From contig CAYXEH010000008.1 in NCBI GenBank assembly GCA_964463915.1, forward strand, positions 1 to 64,000: DNA of 64,000 nucleotides, written 5' to 3'. The notes beneath the pieces were generated by a model, which did no database searches, was not told where the DNA came from, and worked only from the letters and a program-made list of their open reading frames with translations. Numbering within the stretch: the first letter of the stretch is position 1; each line of letters starts with the position of its first letter. The translations under genes were made by a program, and so were the position numbers. Of the stretch, positions 38,180 to 47,705 are shown one piece after another. The DNA is from PUPG01 sp964463915 (GTDB lineage Bacteria; Bacteroidota; Bacteroidia; Bacteroidales; UBA7960).

Positions 38180-41100
38180 ATGAAGCTGATCTACGATTTG
38201 GTTTTCAATCCCGTTTTAAAACTTCGCGCACTGGCAGGTCCAGCGGTATTTGTTGCTTTTCTTACACTCATTGTCCCGGCCGTAATGGCCCAGGTACCCG
38301 AATCCATGTCTTACCAGGCAGTGGTTCGTGATACCGAAGGCCAGCTGATACGTGAAGGAGAAATTCGCATGCGGATAACCATACTCCAGGGAGACCCGGA
38401 AGGACAGGCCGTTTACAGGGAAATCCATGCATCAGAAACCAACACCAACGGCCTGGTCAGCCTGGAAATCGGCCGGGGTGAAACCGACCAGGGCAGATTT
38501 GCCACCATCCCCTGGGCCGAAGGACCTTTTTTCCTGAAAACGGAAGTAGACCCCTCGGGAGGAAGCAATTACACCATCGCCGGGGTCAGCCAGCTGCTGA
38601 GCGTACCTTATGCCCTGCACGCCAAATCTGCAGACACTGCGGAACATGCAGCACATGCAGAATCAGCCACAGAAACCGATCCCATCTTTTCTGCCTGGAA
38701 CCGTTCTGAAGGAATTCGCATACGGGCAAACCAGATCCGTAATATGCCCCCCTTTCTTCTTAATATTGAGGATGAGTCCATCGGGGAACTCAGAGATGTC
38801 TTTATAAGCAACCCCGGGGCCGGCCAAATCCTGCTATATGATCCGGAACAAGATGGATGGGTGGTTTCTGACGTAGAAAGAGAAGAGGTTGATCCCACCT
38901 GGTTTGGATCCCCAAATACAGATTCTTATATATCGAGATCAGGAAATGTGGGTTTAGGTATTACGGAACCGAATGCACTGCTTCACCTGGCAGGCGAAGG
39001 GCACGAACGGCTGATGTTGGCGGGAGATGTCTTTACCCTGCTGCCGGGTGGCGAAACCGGCATTGGCACCACCCAGCCGATGGCTCAGTTACACACCACG
39101 GGCACGGTGCGTTTTGCCAATTATACCAACGGTTTTTTGATGGTGGATGAAGAAGGTAATCTTGATACAGGCCTGGGAGAAGTTTTGTTCGACGCAGGCC
39201 ATGGATTGAACTGGGAAGAAACAACCCTTCACAGCACCTGGACCCAGGATGGTAACCATATTTTTCACAATACACCGGGCAATGTAGGTATCGGGACCGA
39301 TGCTCCGGAAGGCCTGCTGCATGTAAAAGGAAATGAAACCCTTACAGGCAGTGTTCTTTTTCAGGGAACCTTCGATGAGACGCTTCCACTCCCTGTTTCA
39401 GGCCACGGAAGCCGCATGATGTGGATTCCGGAAAGGGCTGCATTCCGTGCCGGAAGGGTCGATGACAATCAATGGGATGACAGTTCCGTAGGGGCCCATT
39501 CATTTGCCACAGGCTCCAATACCATTGCGTCTGGCGGTTTCGCGGTCGCAATGGGAGACCAAACCTCCGCCTTAGGCGATTTCTCTACGGCCATGGGAAG
39601 CCTGTCAACCGCTTCGGGGATGCATGCCGTTGCACTGGGCAGCCAGTCAACGGCTTCCGGTGATATTTCCACCGCCATGGGTGACCAAACCCTCGCCTCA
39701 GGAAATTTCGCTACCGCCCTGGGAAGCCTGACAACTGCCTCAGGGGAGTATTCCCTCGCATTGGGCAACCAATCAATGGCTTCCGGTGACAATGCCACCG
39801 CCATGGGCTACCAAACCCTCGCCTCAGGAAATTTCGCTACTGCCTTGGGATACGATGCCATTGCATCCGGGGACTTTGCAACTGCCCTCGGGGAAGAAAC
39901 CACTGCCGCAGGAATGGCAGCAATGGCATGGGGCACCTCTACCATCGCAAGTAAAGAACATACAACTTCCTGGGGATTAAACACTGAAGCATCCTCTACC
40001 GGGGCTACGGCCTGGGGAAGCAATGCCCGTGCAGAGGGCCATTACAGTACCGCCTGGGGAACCTCCACCAGCGCAAGTGCGGAGCATGCAACGTCTTGGG
40101 GTTCAAATACCGGGGCATCTTCCACCGGGGCCACATCATGGGGAAATATCACCATTTCGGAGGGTCACTACAGCACCGCATGGGGGGTCCAGGCAACCGC
40201 CTCCGGAACAGCTGCCACAAGCTGGGGAATGAATACCCAGGCTGAGGGCGATTACGCCACGGCTTTCGGCGAAGAAACCACTGTATCCGGTAACTTTGCA
40301 ACGGCCTTCGGAAGACAGACCAACGCCGAGGGTGATTATACAACGGCGTGGGGGGAAAACACCCATGCCGAAGGAAGCTTTGCCACTGCCTGGGGAGAAA
40401 GCACCCACGCCCGGGGGGATTTCGCCACGGCTTTCGGACATTCAACCCTGGCGGAAGGACGACATGCCGTGGCATGGGGGCGCGATAATACAGCCCCCTC
40501 AGCTTACGAAACGGTAATAGGCCGGTTCAATACAGCCTACACCCCCGAAAACACCGAAGAATGGAACCCCGCCGACCGGCTGTTTGTCATCGGCACAGGA
40601 GAAGACAGCGAAAACCGCCACAATGCCCTTACAATCTTAAAAAATGGCCACATAGGCGTCGGCACCGACAGCCCGGAAGCTCAACTTCATACCGACGGCA
40701 CAGTCCGCCTGGCCAATTATGCGAATGGATACCTCAGGGTAGATGAAGAGGGGAACCTCGGTACCGGCCTGGGTCCGGAACTGTTTGACGCCGGAGAAGG
40801 GCTCAGCTGGGAGGAAACCACCCTGCACAGCCCATGGAGTGAATACCAGGGAGATATATTTGCCAACAATCCCGGTTATACCGGCATCGGCACCTCTTCC
40901 CCCACCGCATTGCTGCACCTTTCTGGCGCAGATAACCCCGACCCACTGCTATTGGTGGAGATTCGCAGCGAAGAAAATGAAGATGCCCCACTCACCGCTA
41001 TGGCAATAATGCCCGACGGCAAAACAGGGCTTGGCATACCAGCGCCGGAAACCCAGCTCCACCTCAGTGAAGACCTGCAGGTAGACGGATCTGTCCGGGT

Positions 41101-42937
41101 GAAAGAAGATACAGAGCTGGAAGGAGAGCTGACGCTCAGCGCGTTGAAAGATGGATTTTTACAGGTTGATGCCGAAGGAAGGACCACCACACGGCAACCC
41201 GACTGGGATGCCGGGCCCGGCAGTGGAAGAGATATCCTGAACAAACCCACCCAAATCAGCGACTTTGAGATGAATGCGGCCAACCACAATATTCATAATA
41301 TTGCCGACCCCGTGAATGCCCAGGATGCAGCCACCAAGGCTTATGTGGACGCTATCAAGGAAAGCATTTACAGTGAACTGCTCAATGCCGGACTCAATGC
41401 CATCGTGAAAGACATTGAGGGGAATGCCTACCAGACGGTAAAAATCGGCACCCAGGTTTGGATGGCTGAAAACCTGCGAACCACCACTTATAGCGACGGA
41501 AGGGCGATCACCCAAAGATCGGGCGACCTGGCATGGGAAACCGCTACCTCTGGTGGTTATACCTGGTATAACGACAACCCATCTGTGAACCGGGAACATT
41601 ACGGTGCCCTTTATAACTGGTACACCATTACTGATCCTTCCGGGCTTTGTCCCGAAGGTTGGCGGGTGCCGACCGATGAAGACTTTGAAGTGCTGGCCGT
41701 ACATTTGGGAGGAGATGCTGAAGCCGGGGGCAAACTCAAAGAAACAGGTACTGAACTGTGGACCACGCCCAATGACGGGGCCACCAATGAGGCCGGATTC
41801 AATGGACGCCCCGGCGGACGAAGAAACCCATATGCCAATTATCTGGATGATTCAGATTATGCTTACTGGTGGTCCGCTACTCCCCATGAAACACAGGAAG
41901 GTGAGGCCCTTGCCCGCCGCCTCAATTACAATGATACAGAATTCACTCCCATTGAGATGTCAGCGCGTAACGGCATGAGTGTCAGATGTATACGTGAAGA
42001 AGAAGAGCAGATCAGCCGGGCTATAATCAGTACGGATGTCATCGGAGACATTACCAGGGAATCCGCCAAAGGAGGAGGTCACATCTCAAGCGACGGCGGA
42101 AGCACGGTGACGGCTTTCGGAATATGCTGGAACACCACCGGCTACCCCACCGTGGAAAACAATGACGGCTTTACCACTGATGGCAATGGGACCGGCAGTT
42201 TTGAAAGCCAGCTGGGAACGCTGCATCCAAACACCACCTATTACGTACGCGCCTATGCCACCAACGAGGCAGGCACCAACTATGGGGAACAGGTCAGTTT
42301 CACCACCCTGAGCATCAATCCTTGCGCGGGCCTTGAAACCATCACTGATGCCGACGGCAATCAATACAACACCATCCAAATGACAGACGAACGATGCTGG
42401 ATGGCGGAGAACCTGCGAACCACCGTCTACAAAAACGGCGACCCACTGGAATTTTACGGTGAAGACCACATGTCCTGGACAGAAGCCGGGGAAGGCGCTT
42501 ATGCCTGGTATGGCAATGACCCGAACGGTGCAGACTTATATGGTGCACTCTACAACTGGTACGCCGTAGAGGACTCCCGTGGTCTCTGTCCGGAAGGATG
42601 GCGGGTACCCACCGATGACGAATGGGAGAACCTGGTCAGCGAATTGGGCGGCAGCACATTGGCCGGTGGCAAGTTGAAAGAAAGCGGCACCATCCGATGG
42701 CAGCACCCCAACGAGGGAGCTACCAATGAAAGTGGATTCACTGCCAGACCGGGAGGCATTCGCAATGAAGATGGCAACTACATTTACACCGGGCAACGGG
42801 CGGCATTCTGGAGCAGTTCCCCGCCGGGCGACCACAAAGCATGGAGCCGCATTCTCTACCATAACAGCGCGGAGAGTGCCCGGAACAACGAACTGAAAGA
42901 AAGGGGATTCAGCATCCGCTGCATCAAGGTTGATTAG
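38180..42937 (+). CDS. Secreted fibre-like protein with YadA-head repeats and two FISUMP domains
   Basis: 1585 residues. Signal peptide at 1-37 (cleavage VMA|QVP), then a Bacteroidota N-terminal module (SMSYQAVVRD, LLSVPYALHAKSA, residues 38-155) seen in many fibre-like proteins. A duplicated segment (TGTVRFANYTNG, VDEEGNL, WEETTLHS) flanks the repeat core on both sides (about 300-390 and 830-920). Residues 446-767 are 23 exact 14-residue Hep/Hag repeats of the YadA-head type. A short AATKAYVDAI segment resembles tail-fibre necks. Two FISUMP (Fib_succ_major) domains follow at about 1077-1273 and 1384-1585 (VWMAENLRT, YGALYNWY, CPEGWRVPT, SVRCI), with an FN3-like domain between them (YYVRAYATNEAG). 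No YadA membrane anchor or T9SS tail is visible, so the export and anchoring route is unclear. Likely a surface or extracellular adhesin; this is inference. Confidence 0.85.
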   Translation: MKLIYDLVFNPVLKLRALAGPAVFVAFLTLIVPAVMAQVPESMSYQAVVRDTEGQLIREGEIRMRITILQGDPEGQAVYREIHASETNTNGLVSLEIGRGETDQGRFATIPWAEGPFFLKTEVDPSGGSNYTIAGVSQLLSVPYALHAKSADTAEHAAHAESATETDPIFSAWNRSEGIRIRANQIRNMPPFLLNIEDESIGELRDVFISNPGAGQILLYDPEQDGWVVSDVEREEVDPTWFGSPNTDSYISRSGNVGLGITEPNALLHLAGEGHERLMLAGDVFTLLPGGETGIGTTQPMAQLHTTGTVRFANYTNGFLMVDEEGNLDTGLGEVLFDAGHGLNWEETTLHSTWTQDGNHIFHNTPGNVGIGTDAPEGLLHVKGNETLTGSVLFQGTFDETLPLPVSGHGSRMMWIPERAAFRAGRVDDNQWDDSSVGAHSFATGSNTIASGGFAVAMGDQTSALGDFSTAMGSLSTASGMHAVALGSQSTASGDISTAMGDQTLASGNFATALGSLTTASGEYSLALGNQSMASGDNATAMGYQTLASGNFATALGYDAIASGDFATALGEETTAAGMAAMAWGTSTIASKEHTTSWGLNTEASSTGATAWGSNARAEGHYSTAWGTSTSASAEHATSWGSNTGASSTGATSWGNITISEGHYSTAWGVQATASGTAATSWGMNTQAEGDYATAFGEETTVSGNFATAFGRQTNAEGDYTTAWGENTHAEGSFATAWGESTHARGDFATAFGHSTLAEGRHAVAWGRDNTAPSAYETVIGRFNTAYTPENTEEWNPADRLFVIGTGEDSENRHNALTILKNGHIGVGTDSPEAQLHTDGTVRLANYANGYLRVDEEGNLGTGLGPELFDAGEGLSWEETTLHSPWSEYQGDIFANNPGYTGIGTSSPTALLHLSGADNPDPLLLVEIRSEENEDAPLTAMAIMPDGKTGLGIPAPETQLHLSEDLQVDGSVRVKEDTELEGELTLSALKDGFLQVDAEGRTTTRQPDWDAGPGSGRDILNKPTQISDFEMNAANHNIHNIADPVNAQDAATKAYVDAIKESIYSELLNAGLNAIVKDIEGNAYQTVKIGTQVWMAENLRTTTYSDGRAITQRSGDLAWETATSGGYTWYNDNPSVNREHYGALYNWYTITDPSGLCPEGWRVPTDEDFEVLAVHLGGDAEAGGKLKETGTELWTTPNDGATNEAGFNGRPGGRRNPYANYLDDSDYAYWWSATPHETQEGEALARRLNYNDTEFTPIEMSARNGMSVRCIREEEEQISRAIISTDVIGDITRESAKGGGHISSDGGSTVTAFGICWNTTGYPTVENNDGFTTDGNGTGSFESQLGTLHPNTTYYVRAYATNEAGTNYGEQVSFTTLSINPCAGLETITDADGNQYNTIQMTDERCWMAENLRTTVYKNGDPLEFYGEDHMSWTEAGEGAYAWYGNDPNGADLYGALYNWYAVEDSRGLCPEGWRVPTDDEWENLVSELGGSTLAGGKLKESGTIRWQHPNEGATNESGFTARPGGIRNEDGNYIYTGQRAAFWSSSPPGDHKAWSRILYHNSAESARNNELKERGFSIRCIKVD
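39515..40480 (+). repeat. 23 x 42-bp coding repeats (YadA-head, 14 aa each)
   Basis: The core of the fibre-like protein is 23 consecutive 42-bp units, 966 bp in all, without a single insertion or deletion. Each encodes a pattern such as DQTLASGNFATALG. The later half drifts from ALG/AMG endings to AWG/AFG/SWG. In YadA-type adhesins such repeats form a left-handed beta-roll, usually trimeric. Confidence 0.9.
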
Positions 42938-43025
42938 ACGACCTGTATGCCTGGCGGAAAGCATTTATACAACAACCGTATTCCTGGGAGATTCGGATTG
43001 GCAGTGGAATTTGGCTATCCGGGCA

Positions 43026-44837
43026 TTACATTCGCTCCGGTACCTGAATTCCCAGCAAGCCCATGCCATTACGGATTGTAGTGGCTGTAAGCTGGGAGAG
43101 ACATACACGAAAATCACTGATGTCGCGCGAAGGTTCATTCAATATAGAATGGTTATGGTAAAACTGGTTGAACTCCCGGGCCAGTTCATACACATAGTTG
43201 GCCATTCGCGCGGGGCTCATTTCCCTTGCAGCTTCCTCTACCACCGCGGGAAATTCGTACAAAGTTGTCAGCAATTGCTTCTCTTTTTCCTGCAAGGGAA
43301 CCGGACCAAAAGCATTTCTGGCCGCTGAAACTCTTTCTTCCCCGGCACTGCGCAACACCGAGCGGATACGGGCATGGGTATATTGAATAAAAGGGCCGGT
43401 GTTCCCGTTAAAATCAATGGACTCTTCCGGATTGAACAACATATTCTTTTTGGGATCCACTTTCAGGATAAAATATTTCAGCGCACCCAGTCCGATAATG
43501 TGGTAGAGTTCTTTTTTTTCAGTCTCACTGAAATCCTGTGTTTTCCCCAGCTCCTCTGTCATACGCCGGGCCGTGGCCTCCATCTCGTCCATCAGGTCAT
43601 CGGCATCCACCACCGTGCCTTCACGCGATTTCATTTTCCCTTCAGGTAACTCTACCATGCCGTAGCTCAGGTGATAAATGGCATCGGCATAAGGCTTATC
43701 CAGCTTGTGCAGCACCTTTTTCAGCACGTTAAAATGGTGGTTTTGTTCATTGCCAACCACGTAAACCATCCGTTCCGGGTGGAAATCATCATAGCGCAGC
43801 TGGGCAGTACCAATATCCTGGGTCATATATACGGATGTACCGTCTGCCCGCAGCAACAACTTGTCGTCCAGCTTTTCGCTTTGCAGGTCAGCCCAGACCG
43901 ACCCGTCCTCCTTCCGGTACAAAGCCTTCTGCTGCAACCCTTCCAGTACGGTCTTCTTACCAAGGAGATAGGTATCCGACTCATAATAGATCTTGTCAAA
44001 ATCCACTCCCATGCGGCGATAGGTGGCATCAAAGCCTTCATAGACCCATCCATTCATCTGTTTCCAGACATTTACCACCTCCGGGTCACCAGACTCCCAC
44101 CGCTGCAGCAGTTCCTGGGCTTCCTTCATCAGTGGAGCCTGCTTTCGGGCGTCTTCCTCACTGAGCAAGCTGTTTTCCATAAGCTCACTGACCTGGGCAC
44201 GGAGCTTACGCTCAAACAACACATAGTAATCGCCAACCAGTTTGTCGCCCTTTTTGCCGGAGCTTTCAGGGGTCGTCCCGTTGCCGAACCGCATCCAGGC
44301 AAGCATCGACTTACAGATATGTATCCCCCTGTCGTTCACAAGATTCACCTTTACAACCTCACGGCCGGCACCCTGCAGCAGGCAGGAAACAGAATACCCC
44401 AGTAAATTGTTGCGCACATGCCCCAGGTGAAGAGGTTTGTTGGTATTAGGCGAAGAAAACTCCACCACCACCGGCCCCTCATGCGTTGATCCTGAGGACG
44501 CATCCGGCTTCTCAAGACCAAAATCAGGGTCGTTGGTACGTTCCCTTATAAAACCCAACCAGTAATCGTTGCTGAGGGAAAGGTTCAGAAAGCCTTTGAC
44601 TACATTATATTGTTCGACCTCATCCAGCCTCTCCACCAGCAACTCACCAATAAAGCGGGCCGTATCTTCCGGTGAACGACGCATCAGCTTCACAAAAGGA
44701 AAAACCACCAATGTAAGGTCGCCTTCGAAATCTTTTCTCGTTCTTTGCAGCACCACTTGCCCGGGCTTTATTACCTGACCCGACAATTCACTGATGGAAG
44801 CTTCCACAATCCGGGCAATCCGGTTTTCAACATTCAT
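43026..44837 (-). CDS. argS: Arginyl-tRNA synthetase
   Basis: 603 residues, normal for class I ArgRS. It charges tRNA-Arg with arginine in the cytoplasm. An N-terminal Add-1-like tRNA-binding domain (residues 1-115) is followed by the catalytic Rossmann fold with the HIGH-type motif HLGH in SPNTNKPLHLGHVRN, a KMSKS-equivalent GKMKSREG near residue 400, and a C-terminal DALR anticodon-binding domain ending RNGMGLLGIQVPERM. It is convergent with the fibre gene (88 bp apart, no clear terminator seen). The ATG at 44837 gives a complete N-terminus. No anomaly noted. Confidence 0.97.
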   Translation of the reverse strand: MNVENRIARIVEASISELSGQVIKPGQVVLQRTRKDFEGDLTLVVFPFVKLMRRSPEDTARFIGELLVERLDEVEQYNVVKGFLNLSLSNDYWLGFIRERTNDPDFGLEKPDASSGSTHEGPVVVEFSSPNTNKPLHLGHVRNNLLGYSVSCLLQGAGREVVKVNLVNDRGIHICKSMLAWMRFGNGTTPESSGKKGDKLVGDYYVLFERKLRAQVSELMENSLLSEEDARKQAPLMKEAQELLQRWESGDPEVVNVWKQMNGWVYEGFDATYRRMGVDFDKIYYESDTYLLGKKTVLEGLQQKALYRKEDGSVWADLQSEKLDDKLLLRADGTSVYMTQDIGTAQLRYDDFHPERMVYVVGNEQNHHFNVLKKVLHKLDKPYADAIYHLSYGMVELPEGKMKSREGTVVDADDLMDEMEATARRMTEELGKTQDFSETEKKELYHIIGLGALKYFILKVDPKKNMLFNPEESIDFNGNTGPFIQYTHARIRSVLRSAGEERVSAARNAFGPVPLQEKEKQLLTTLYEFPAVVEEAAREMSPARMANYVYELAREFNQFYHNHSILNEPSRDISDFRVCLSQLTATTIRNGMGLLGIQVPERM

Positions 44838-45221
44838 CTTTACTAAAGTATTTTAGGATTCAAAATTACCTGTTTCCAGGGTATTCCCCGTTTCCAGGGT
44901 TCAAAACCGGGCACTCCCGGTAAAAAAATACCTACTTGTACTGGGTATTCGGGAACAACCAATGGATTGACCCCCAACAACCGGAATCGCAGCCGAAAAG
45001 CTAAAAACAGGCCTCAGCCCCTCCGGCCAGCGGGTCATCCCTTCCAGTATAAAAAACAACCACAAAGATACATCTTTAACCCCTCAAACCAACAACCAAC
45101 AACCGCCTGGGCCATTTCCCGGGGCTATTGGCAGGAATCCCATCACTCCGCCCATGAGAACCAACAACGGTGAGGGACGCCAGTCCAAAACCAACCAGCA
45201 ACCGGAGGCGCGAAGCGCCGA
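44838..45221. other. Intergenic region between mgtE and argS, no gene seen
   Basis: 384 bp without a supportable gene. It carries short direct repeats (gtttccaggg twice near 44872-44900; caaccaacaacc runs near 45085-45105) and a small hairpin ggcgc-gaa-gcgcc near 45207-45219, just after the mgtE stop. That hairpin has no following T-run. The argS promoter should lie in the right-hand 50 bp of the minus-strand leader, where only a degenerate TACTTTAG box is visible. Confidence 0.5.
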
Positions 45222-46607
45222 CTAAAAGAACATCGTCATGGCCACCCCGAAATAGATGAGCAAACCGGTAATATCAACCAGGGTTGTAATGGCCGGACTG
45301 GCCGCTACCGCCGGGTCACCGCCAAAACGCTTGACGACCAGGGGAAGGGCTGCCCCGATGAGTGTCGCCGAAATTACCTGCAGACTCAGTGCCAGGGCAA
45401 TGCCAAAAGCCATATAATACAGACTGTACTCCTCCGGAATCGCTGCATTCCATGACAAAAACAACACCTTGCCAAACCCGATGACTCCAAGCACAACAGC
45501 CACCAAAACGGAAATCCTCACCTCCTTGAATAATATCATCAGCCAGTTACGCAGCGTAATCTGCCCCAGGGCCAGTGCACGTATCACAACCGTAGCAGAC
45601 TGTGAGCCGACGTTCCCTCCCGTATCTGCCACCATCGGAACATACAAAGCCAAAATGATAAGGGCCGCCATCGATTCCTCATAACTGTGAATGATCAGGC
45701 CTGAAATGGTCCCGATAACAGCCAGGGAGGACACCCATGTGATCCGTTTGCGGAAATGTTTCAGCACCCCGGTCTCCGCGTAATTCAATCCGTCCACATC
45801 AGGGACAATACCCATGAATTTCTCCATGTCCTCGGTCTGCTCGGCCTGGATCACCTCAATTGCCTCATCATGTCGTACAATCCCCGCAAGCTGCCCGTAT
45901 TTATTGATTACCGGTATCGCCACAAGGTCATATTTCTCAATTTTATTGGCCACAGACTCACGATCCTCATCCACTTCTGCGCTGGCAAAATCCCTGTAGA
46001 CAATATCCCAGATCGAAGTACCCGGATCAGCCATGATCAGATCTTTCAGGGTGGTAAACCCGTGTAGCTTCATATCCTCATCCACTACATACACATAGTA
46101 GATCATCTTTTTACTCGGAGCATCACTGCGGACTTTATCAATGGCCTGGGCCGCTGTCATATCACCAATAATGGTGGCAAAGTCGGTACTCATGATACCA
46201 CCGGCTGTTTCCGGATCATAAGAGCTCAACCTGACAACGTTCTCACGGGTTTTTTTATCCAGGTAAGGCAGTAATTTGAGCTGATCGTCCCTGTCAAGCT
46301 CCTGATAAAGGTCAGCCCGGATATCCGAGGCCATGTGAGCAAATATGCCGGTAAATCTCCTTGGCCCGAGCTGCCCGAATAGTTCAAGCTGCATTTCCAG
46401 GTCAAAGTCAGAAACAATAAACCCCTGTTCTTCCGGATCAAAGTGGCCAAGTACCTCAAGCAGGTCAGTCTCCTCAAGTTCTTTGAGAACCTCAACCACC
46501 TCAACCACCGGCATTTTTTTCAGGATGGTGACCAACGCCTCCCATTCACGGGCCATCACCAGTCCTTCAATGACCATATTCTTTTGTTCGGCACCCACTA
46601 TGACCAT
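45222..46607 (-). CDS. mgtE: Magnesium transporter MgtE
   Basis: 461 residues, typical for the family. Imports Mg2+ across the inner membrane. An N-terminal MgtE_N helical domain (residues about 20-125) and a tandem CBS pair (about 130-255; SYDPETAGGIMSTDF, HDEAIEVIQ) form the cytoplasmic Mg2+ sensor. Five transmembrane helices follow from about residue 285, with the pore signature VADTGGNVGSQSATVVIRAL and the ending AASPAITTLVDITGLLIYFG. The ATG at 46607 has a strong AAAGGAGGG ribosome site, unusual in this window. The leader holds an M-box riboswitch and terminator, so expression should rise when Mg2+ is low. Confidence 0.96.
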   Translation of the reverse strand: MVIVGAEQKNMVIEGLVMAREWEALVTILKKMPVVEVVEVLKELEETDLLEVLGHFDPEEQGFIVSDFDLEMQLELFGQLGPRRFTGIFAHMASDIRADLYQELDRDDQLKLLPYLDKKTRENVVRLSSYDPETAGGIMSTDFATIIGDMTAAQAIDKVRSDAPSKKMIYYVYVVDEDMKLHGFTTLKDLIMADPGTSIWDIVYRDFASAEVDEDRESVANKIEKYDLVAIPVINKYGQLAGIVRHDEAIEVIQAEQTEDMEKFMGIVPDVDGLNYAETGVLKHFRKRITWVSSLAVIGTISGLIIHSYEESMAALIILALYVPMVADTGGNVGSQSATVVIRALALGQITLRNWLMILFKEVRISVLVAVVLGVIGFGKVLFLSWNAAIPEEYSLYYMAFGIALALSLQVISATLIGAALPLVVKRFGGDPAVAASPAITTLVDITGLLIYFGVAMTMFF

Positions 46608-46683
46608 GGCTCCCTCCTTTCTTGGATTGGGTGGATTGCCTCAGGTGAGTATTACCCTGAAATACGGGGGACATAAAGCCAAC

Positions 46684-46714
46684 AAAAAACCCTTCCCGAA
46701 ATTATGGAAGGGGG
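46684..46714 (-). terminator. Intrinsic terminator of the M-box expression platform
   Basis: On the minus strand, CCCTTCC pairs with GGAAGGG (46706-46712 with 46690-46696) around a 9-nt loop, followed directly by six T (46689-46684). It lies between the riboswitch aptamer and mgtE, the expected place for Mg2+-induced premature termination. Confidence 0.85.
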
Positions 46715-46759
46715 CTTTTACATGATCCAGGGCTTGCGCTGCAGCACTCCCTGTCAATA

Positions 46760-46923
46760 TGCCCCTTGTTGAGTTTTAGCTCTGGATGACTTATCCCCTT
46801 ATGCAAAGAGGGAAGCTACCTTAAGCAATGCCTTAATCCGACAAAGCCTGTTCTACCCATTGGCGTCTGTAGACATTTTTGGGCAGTAGCCTGTGTTCAC
46901 CCAGTAGCCTCACCTAACAGGCA
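46760..46923 (-). ncRNA. M-box (ykoK) magnesium riboswitch
   Basis: Read on the minus strand, the segment contains the hallmark M-box blocks: GTTAGGTGAGGCT at the 5' side, CTACTGCCCAAAAATGTC followed by AGACGCCAATGGGT in the core, and AGAGCTAAAACTC near the 3' end. The closing stem P1 can form between TGCCTGTT (46923-46916) and AACAAGGGGCA (46770-46760). Length is about 164 nt, normal for the class. It lies upstream of mgtE with a terminator between, a classic gene arrangement. High Mg2+ should favour termination. Confidence 0.93.
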
Positions 46924-46961
46924 AAAACCACTGTTATGAAACAATGTTTTATTTTCCAGTT

Positions 46962-46970
46962 GCAAATATA
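46962..46970 (-). promoter_or_regulatory. Promoter -7 box for the M-box/mgtE transcript
   Basis: TATATTTGC on the minus strand matches the TAnnTTTG consensus. A TTG at 46995-46993 lies 22 nt upstream as a possible -33 element, overlapping the stop of the PAS-LuxR gene. The start would be near 46955, about 30 nt before the aptamer. Confidence 0.6.
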
Positions 46971-46991
46971 ATAAAAAATCAGGATTTTGAC

Positions 46992-47705
46992 TCAATCTAA
47001 TCCGTTCTCCACCGCAAAATTTACCAGGGATGACAAATTTTTCATTTGCAGCTTTTTCAGCATGTTTTTCCTGTGGTTGTTTACAGTATGAAAACTTATC
47101 TGCAGCCGTTCTGCCACCTCCCTGGTGTTGTAACCATTGGCAAACAATTGCAGCACCTGCTGTTCGCGGGGAGTAATCTTCTGAATATCCCTACAATTGA
47201 CAGCCTGAAGCTTATCCTGGGCAAATCGCTTGATGTTTTTCTGGTAACTCAGGGGCCCTGTAAAGTCCACACTCACCGAAAGCACTTCAAACACATCCTC
47301 CTCCGGATCGATTCGAAAAACTTTGTTTGAGGAAAACAGCCAGAGGAAATGGCCTTCGGCATGACGGAACCGGTAAAAAGAAGTATATGTGCCCTGAGGG
47401 TTCCGGCTCAGTTCCTCCCTCAAATTAATAATGTACCCCCTGTCTTCCGGATGATACAATGAAAGCACCCTGTTTTCATCCAGCGGCCTGCCAAATACCA
47501 TGTCATAACCGAGATACTTTGGAAAATTGTCGTTTGCCCACCTGATTGTCATCTGATTAATATCCATAACAAGGACAATGGCATCCAACCCGGAAACCAA
47601 TGTTTTGTAAAATGAGAGTTCTTCCCTGGCAGACATATAGCGAAGCAACAGATCCATCTCTTCCTTTGTATTCCGGCCTGGGTTGTCATCTGTACCATTA
47701 TTCAT
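46992..47705 (-). CDS. PAS-domain LuxR-family transcriptional regulator
   Basis: 237 residues from the ATG at 47705 (the frame extends five codons to a TTG at 47720). The N-terminal half is a PAS-type sensor domain (about 30-150; VMDINQMTIRWANDNF, YHPEDRGYI, GHFLWLFSSNKVF). The C-terminal 65 residues are a LuxR/GerE helix-turn-helix (ITPREQQVLQLFANGY, then HTVNNHRKNMLKKL). There is no receiver domain and no transmembrane segment, so it probably senses a cytoplasmic signal and binds DNA. Divergent from the M28 lipoprotein gene. Target genes are unknown. Confidence 0.88.
   Translation of the reverse strand: MNNGTDDNPGRNTKEEMDLLLRYMSAREELSFYKTLVSGLDAIVLVMDINQMTIRWANDNFPKYLGYDMVFGRPLDENRVLSLYHPEDRGYIINLREELSRNPQGTYTSFYRFRHAEGHFLWLFSSNKVFRIDPEEDVFEVLSVSVDFTGPLSYQKNIKRFAQDKLQAVNCRDIQKITPREQQVLQLFANGYNTREVAERLQISFHTVNNHRKNMLKKLQMKNLSSLVNFAVENGLD

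Noticed and set aside
39515..40480. 42-bp periodic repeats that could be mistaken for a CRISPR array or minisatellite
   Set aside because: There are no unique spacers, the units diverge gradually, and all translate in one frame as YadA-head repeats.
45207..45219. Hairpin ggcgc-gaa-gcgcc as terminator of mgtE
   Set aside because: The stem is short and no T-run follows on the minus strand, so termination is unsupported.
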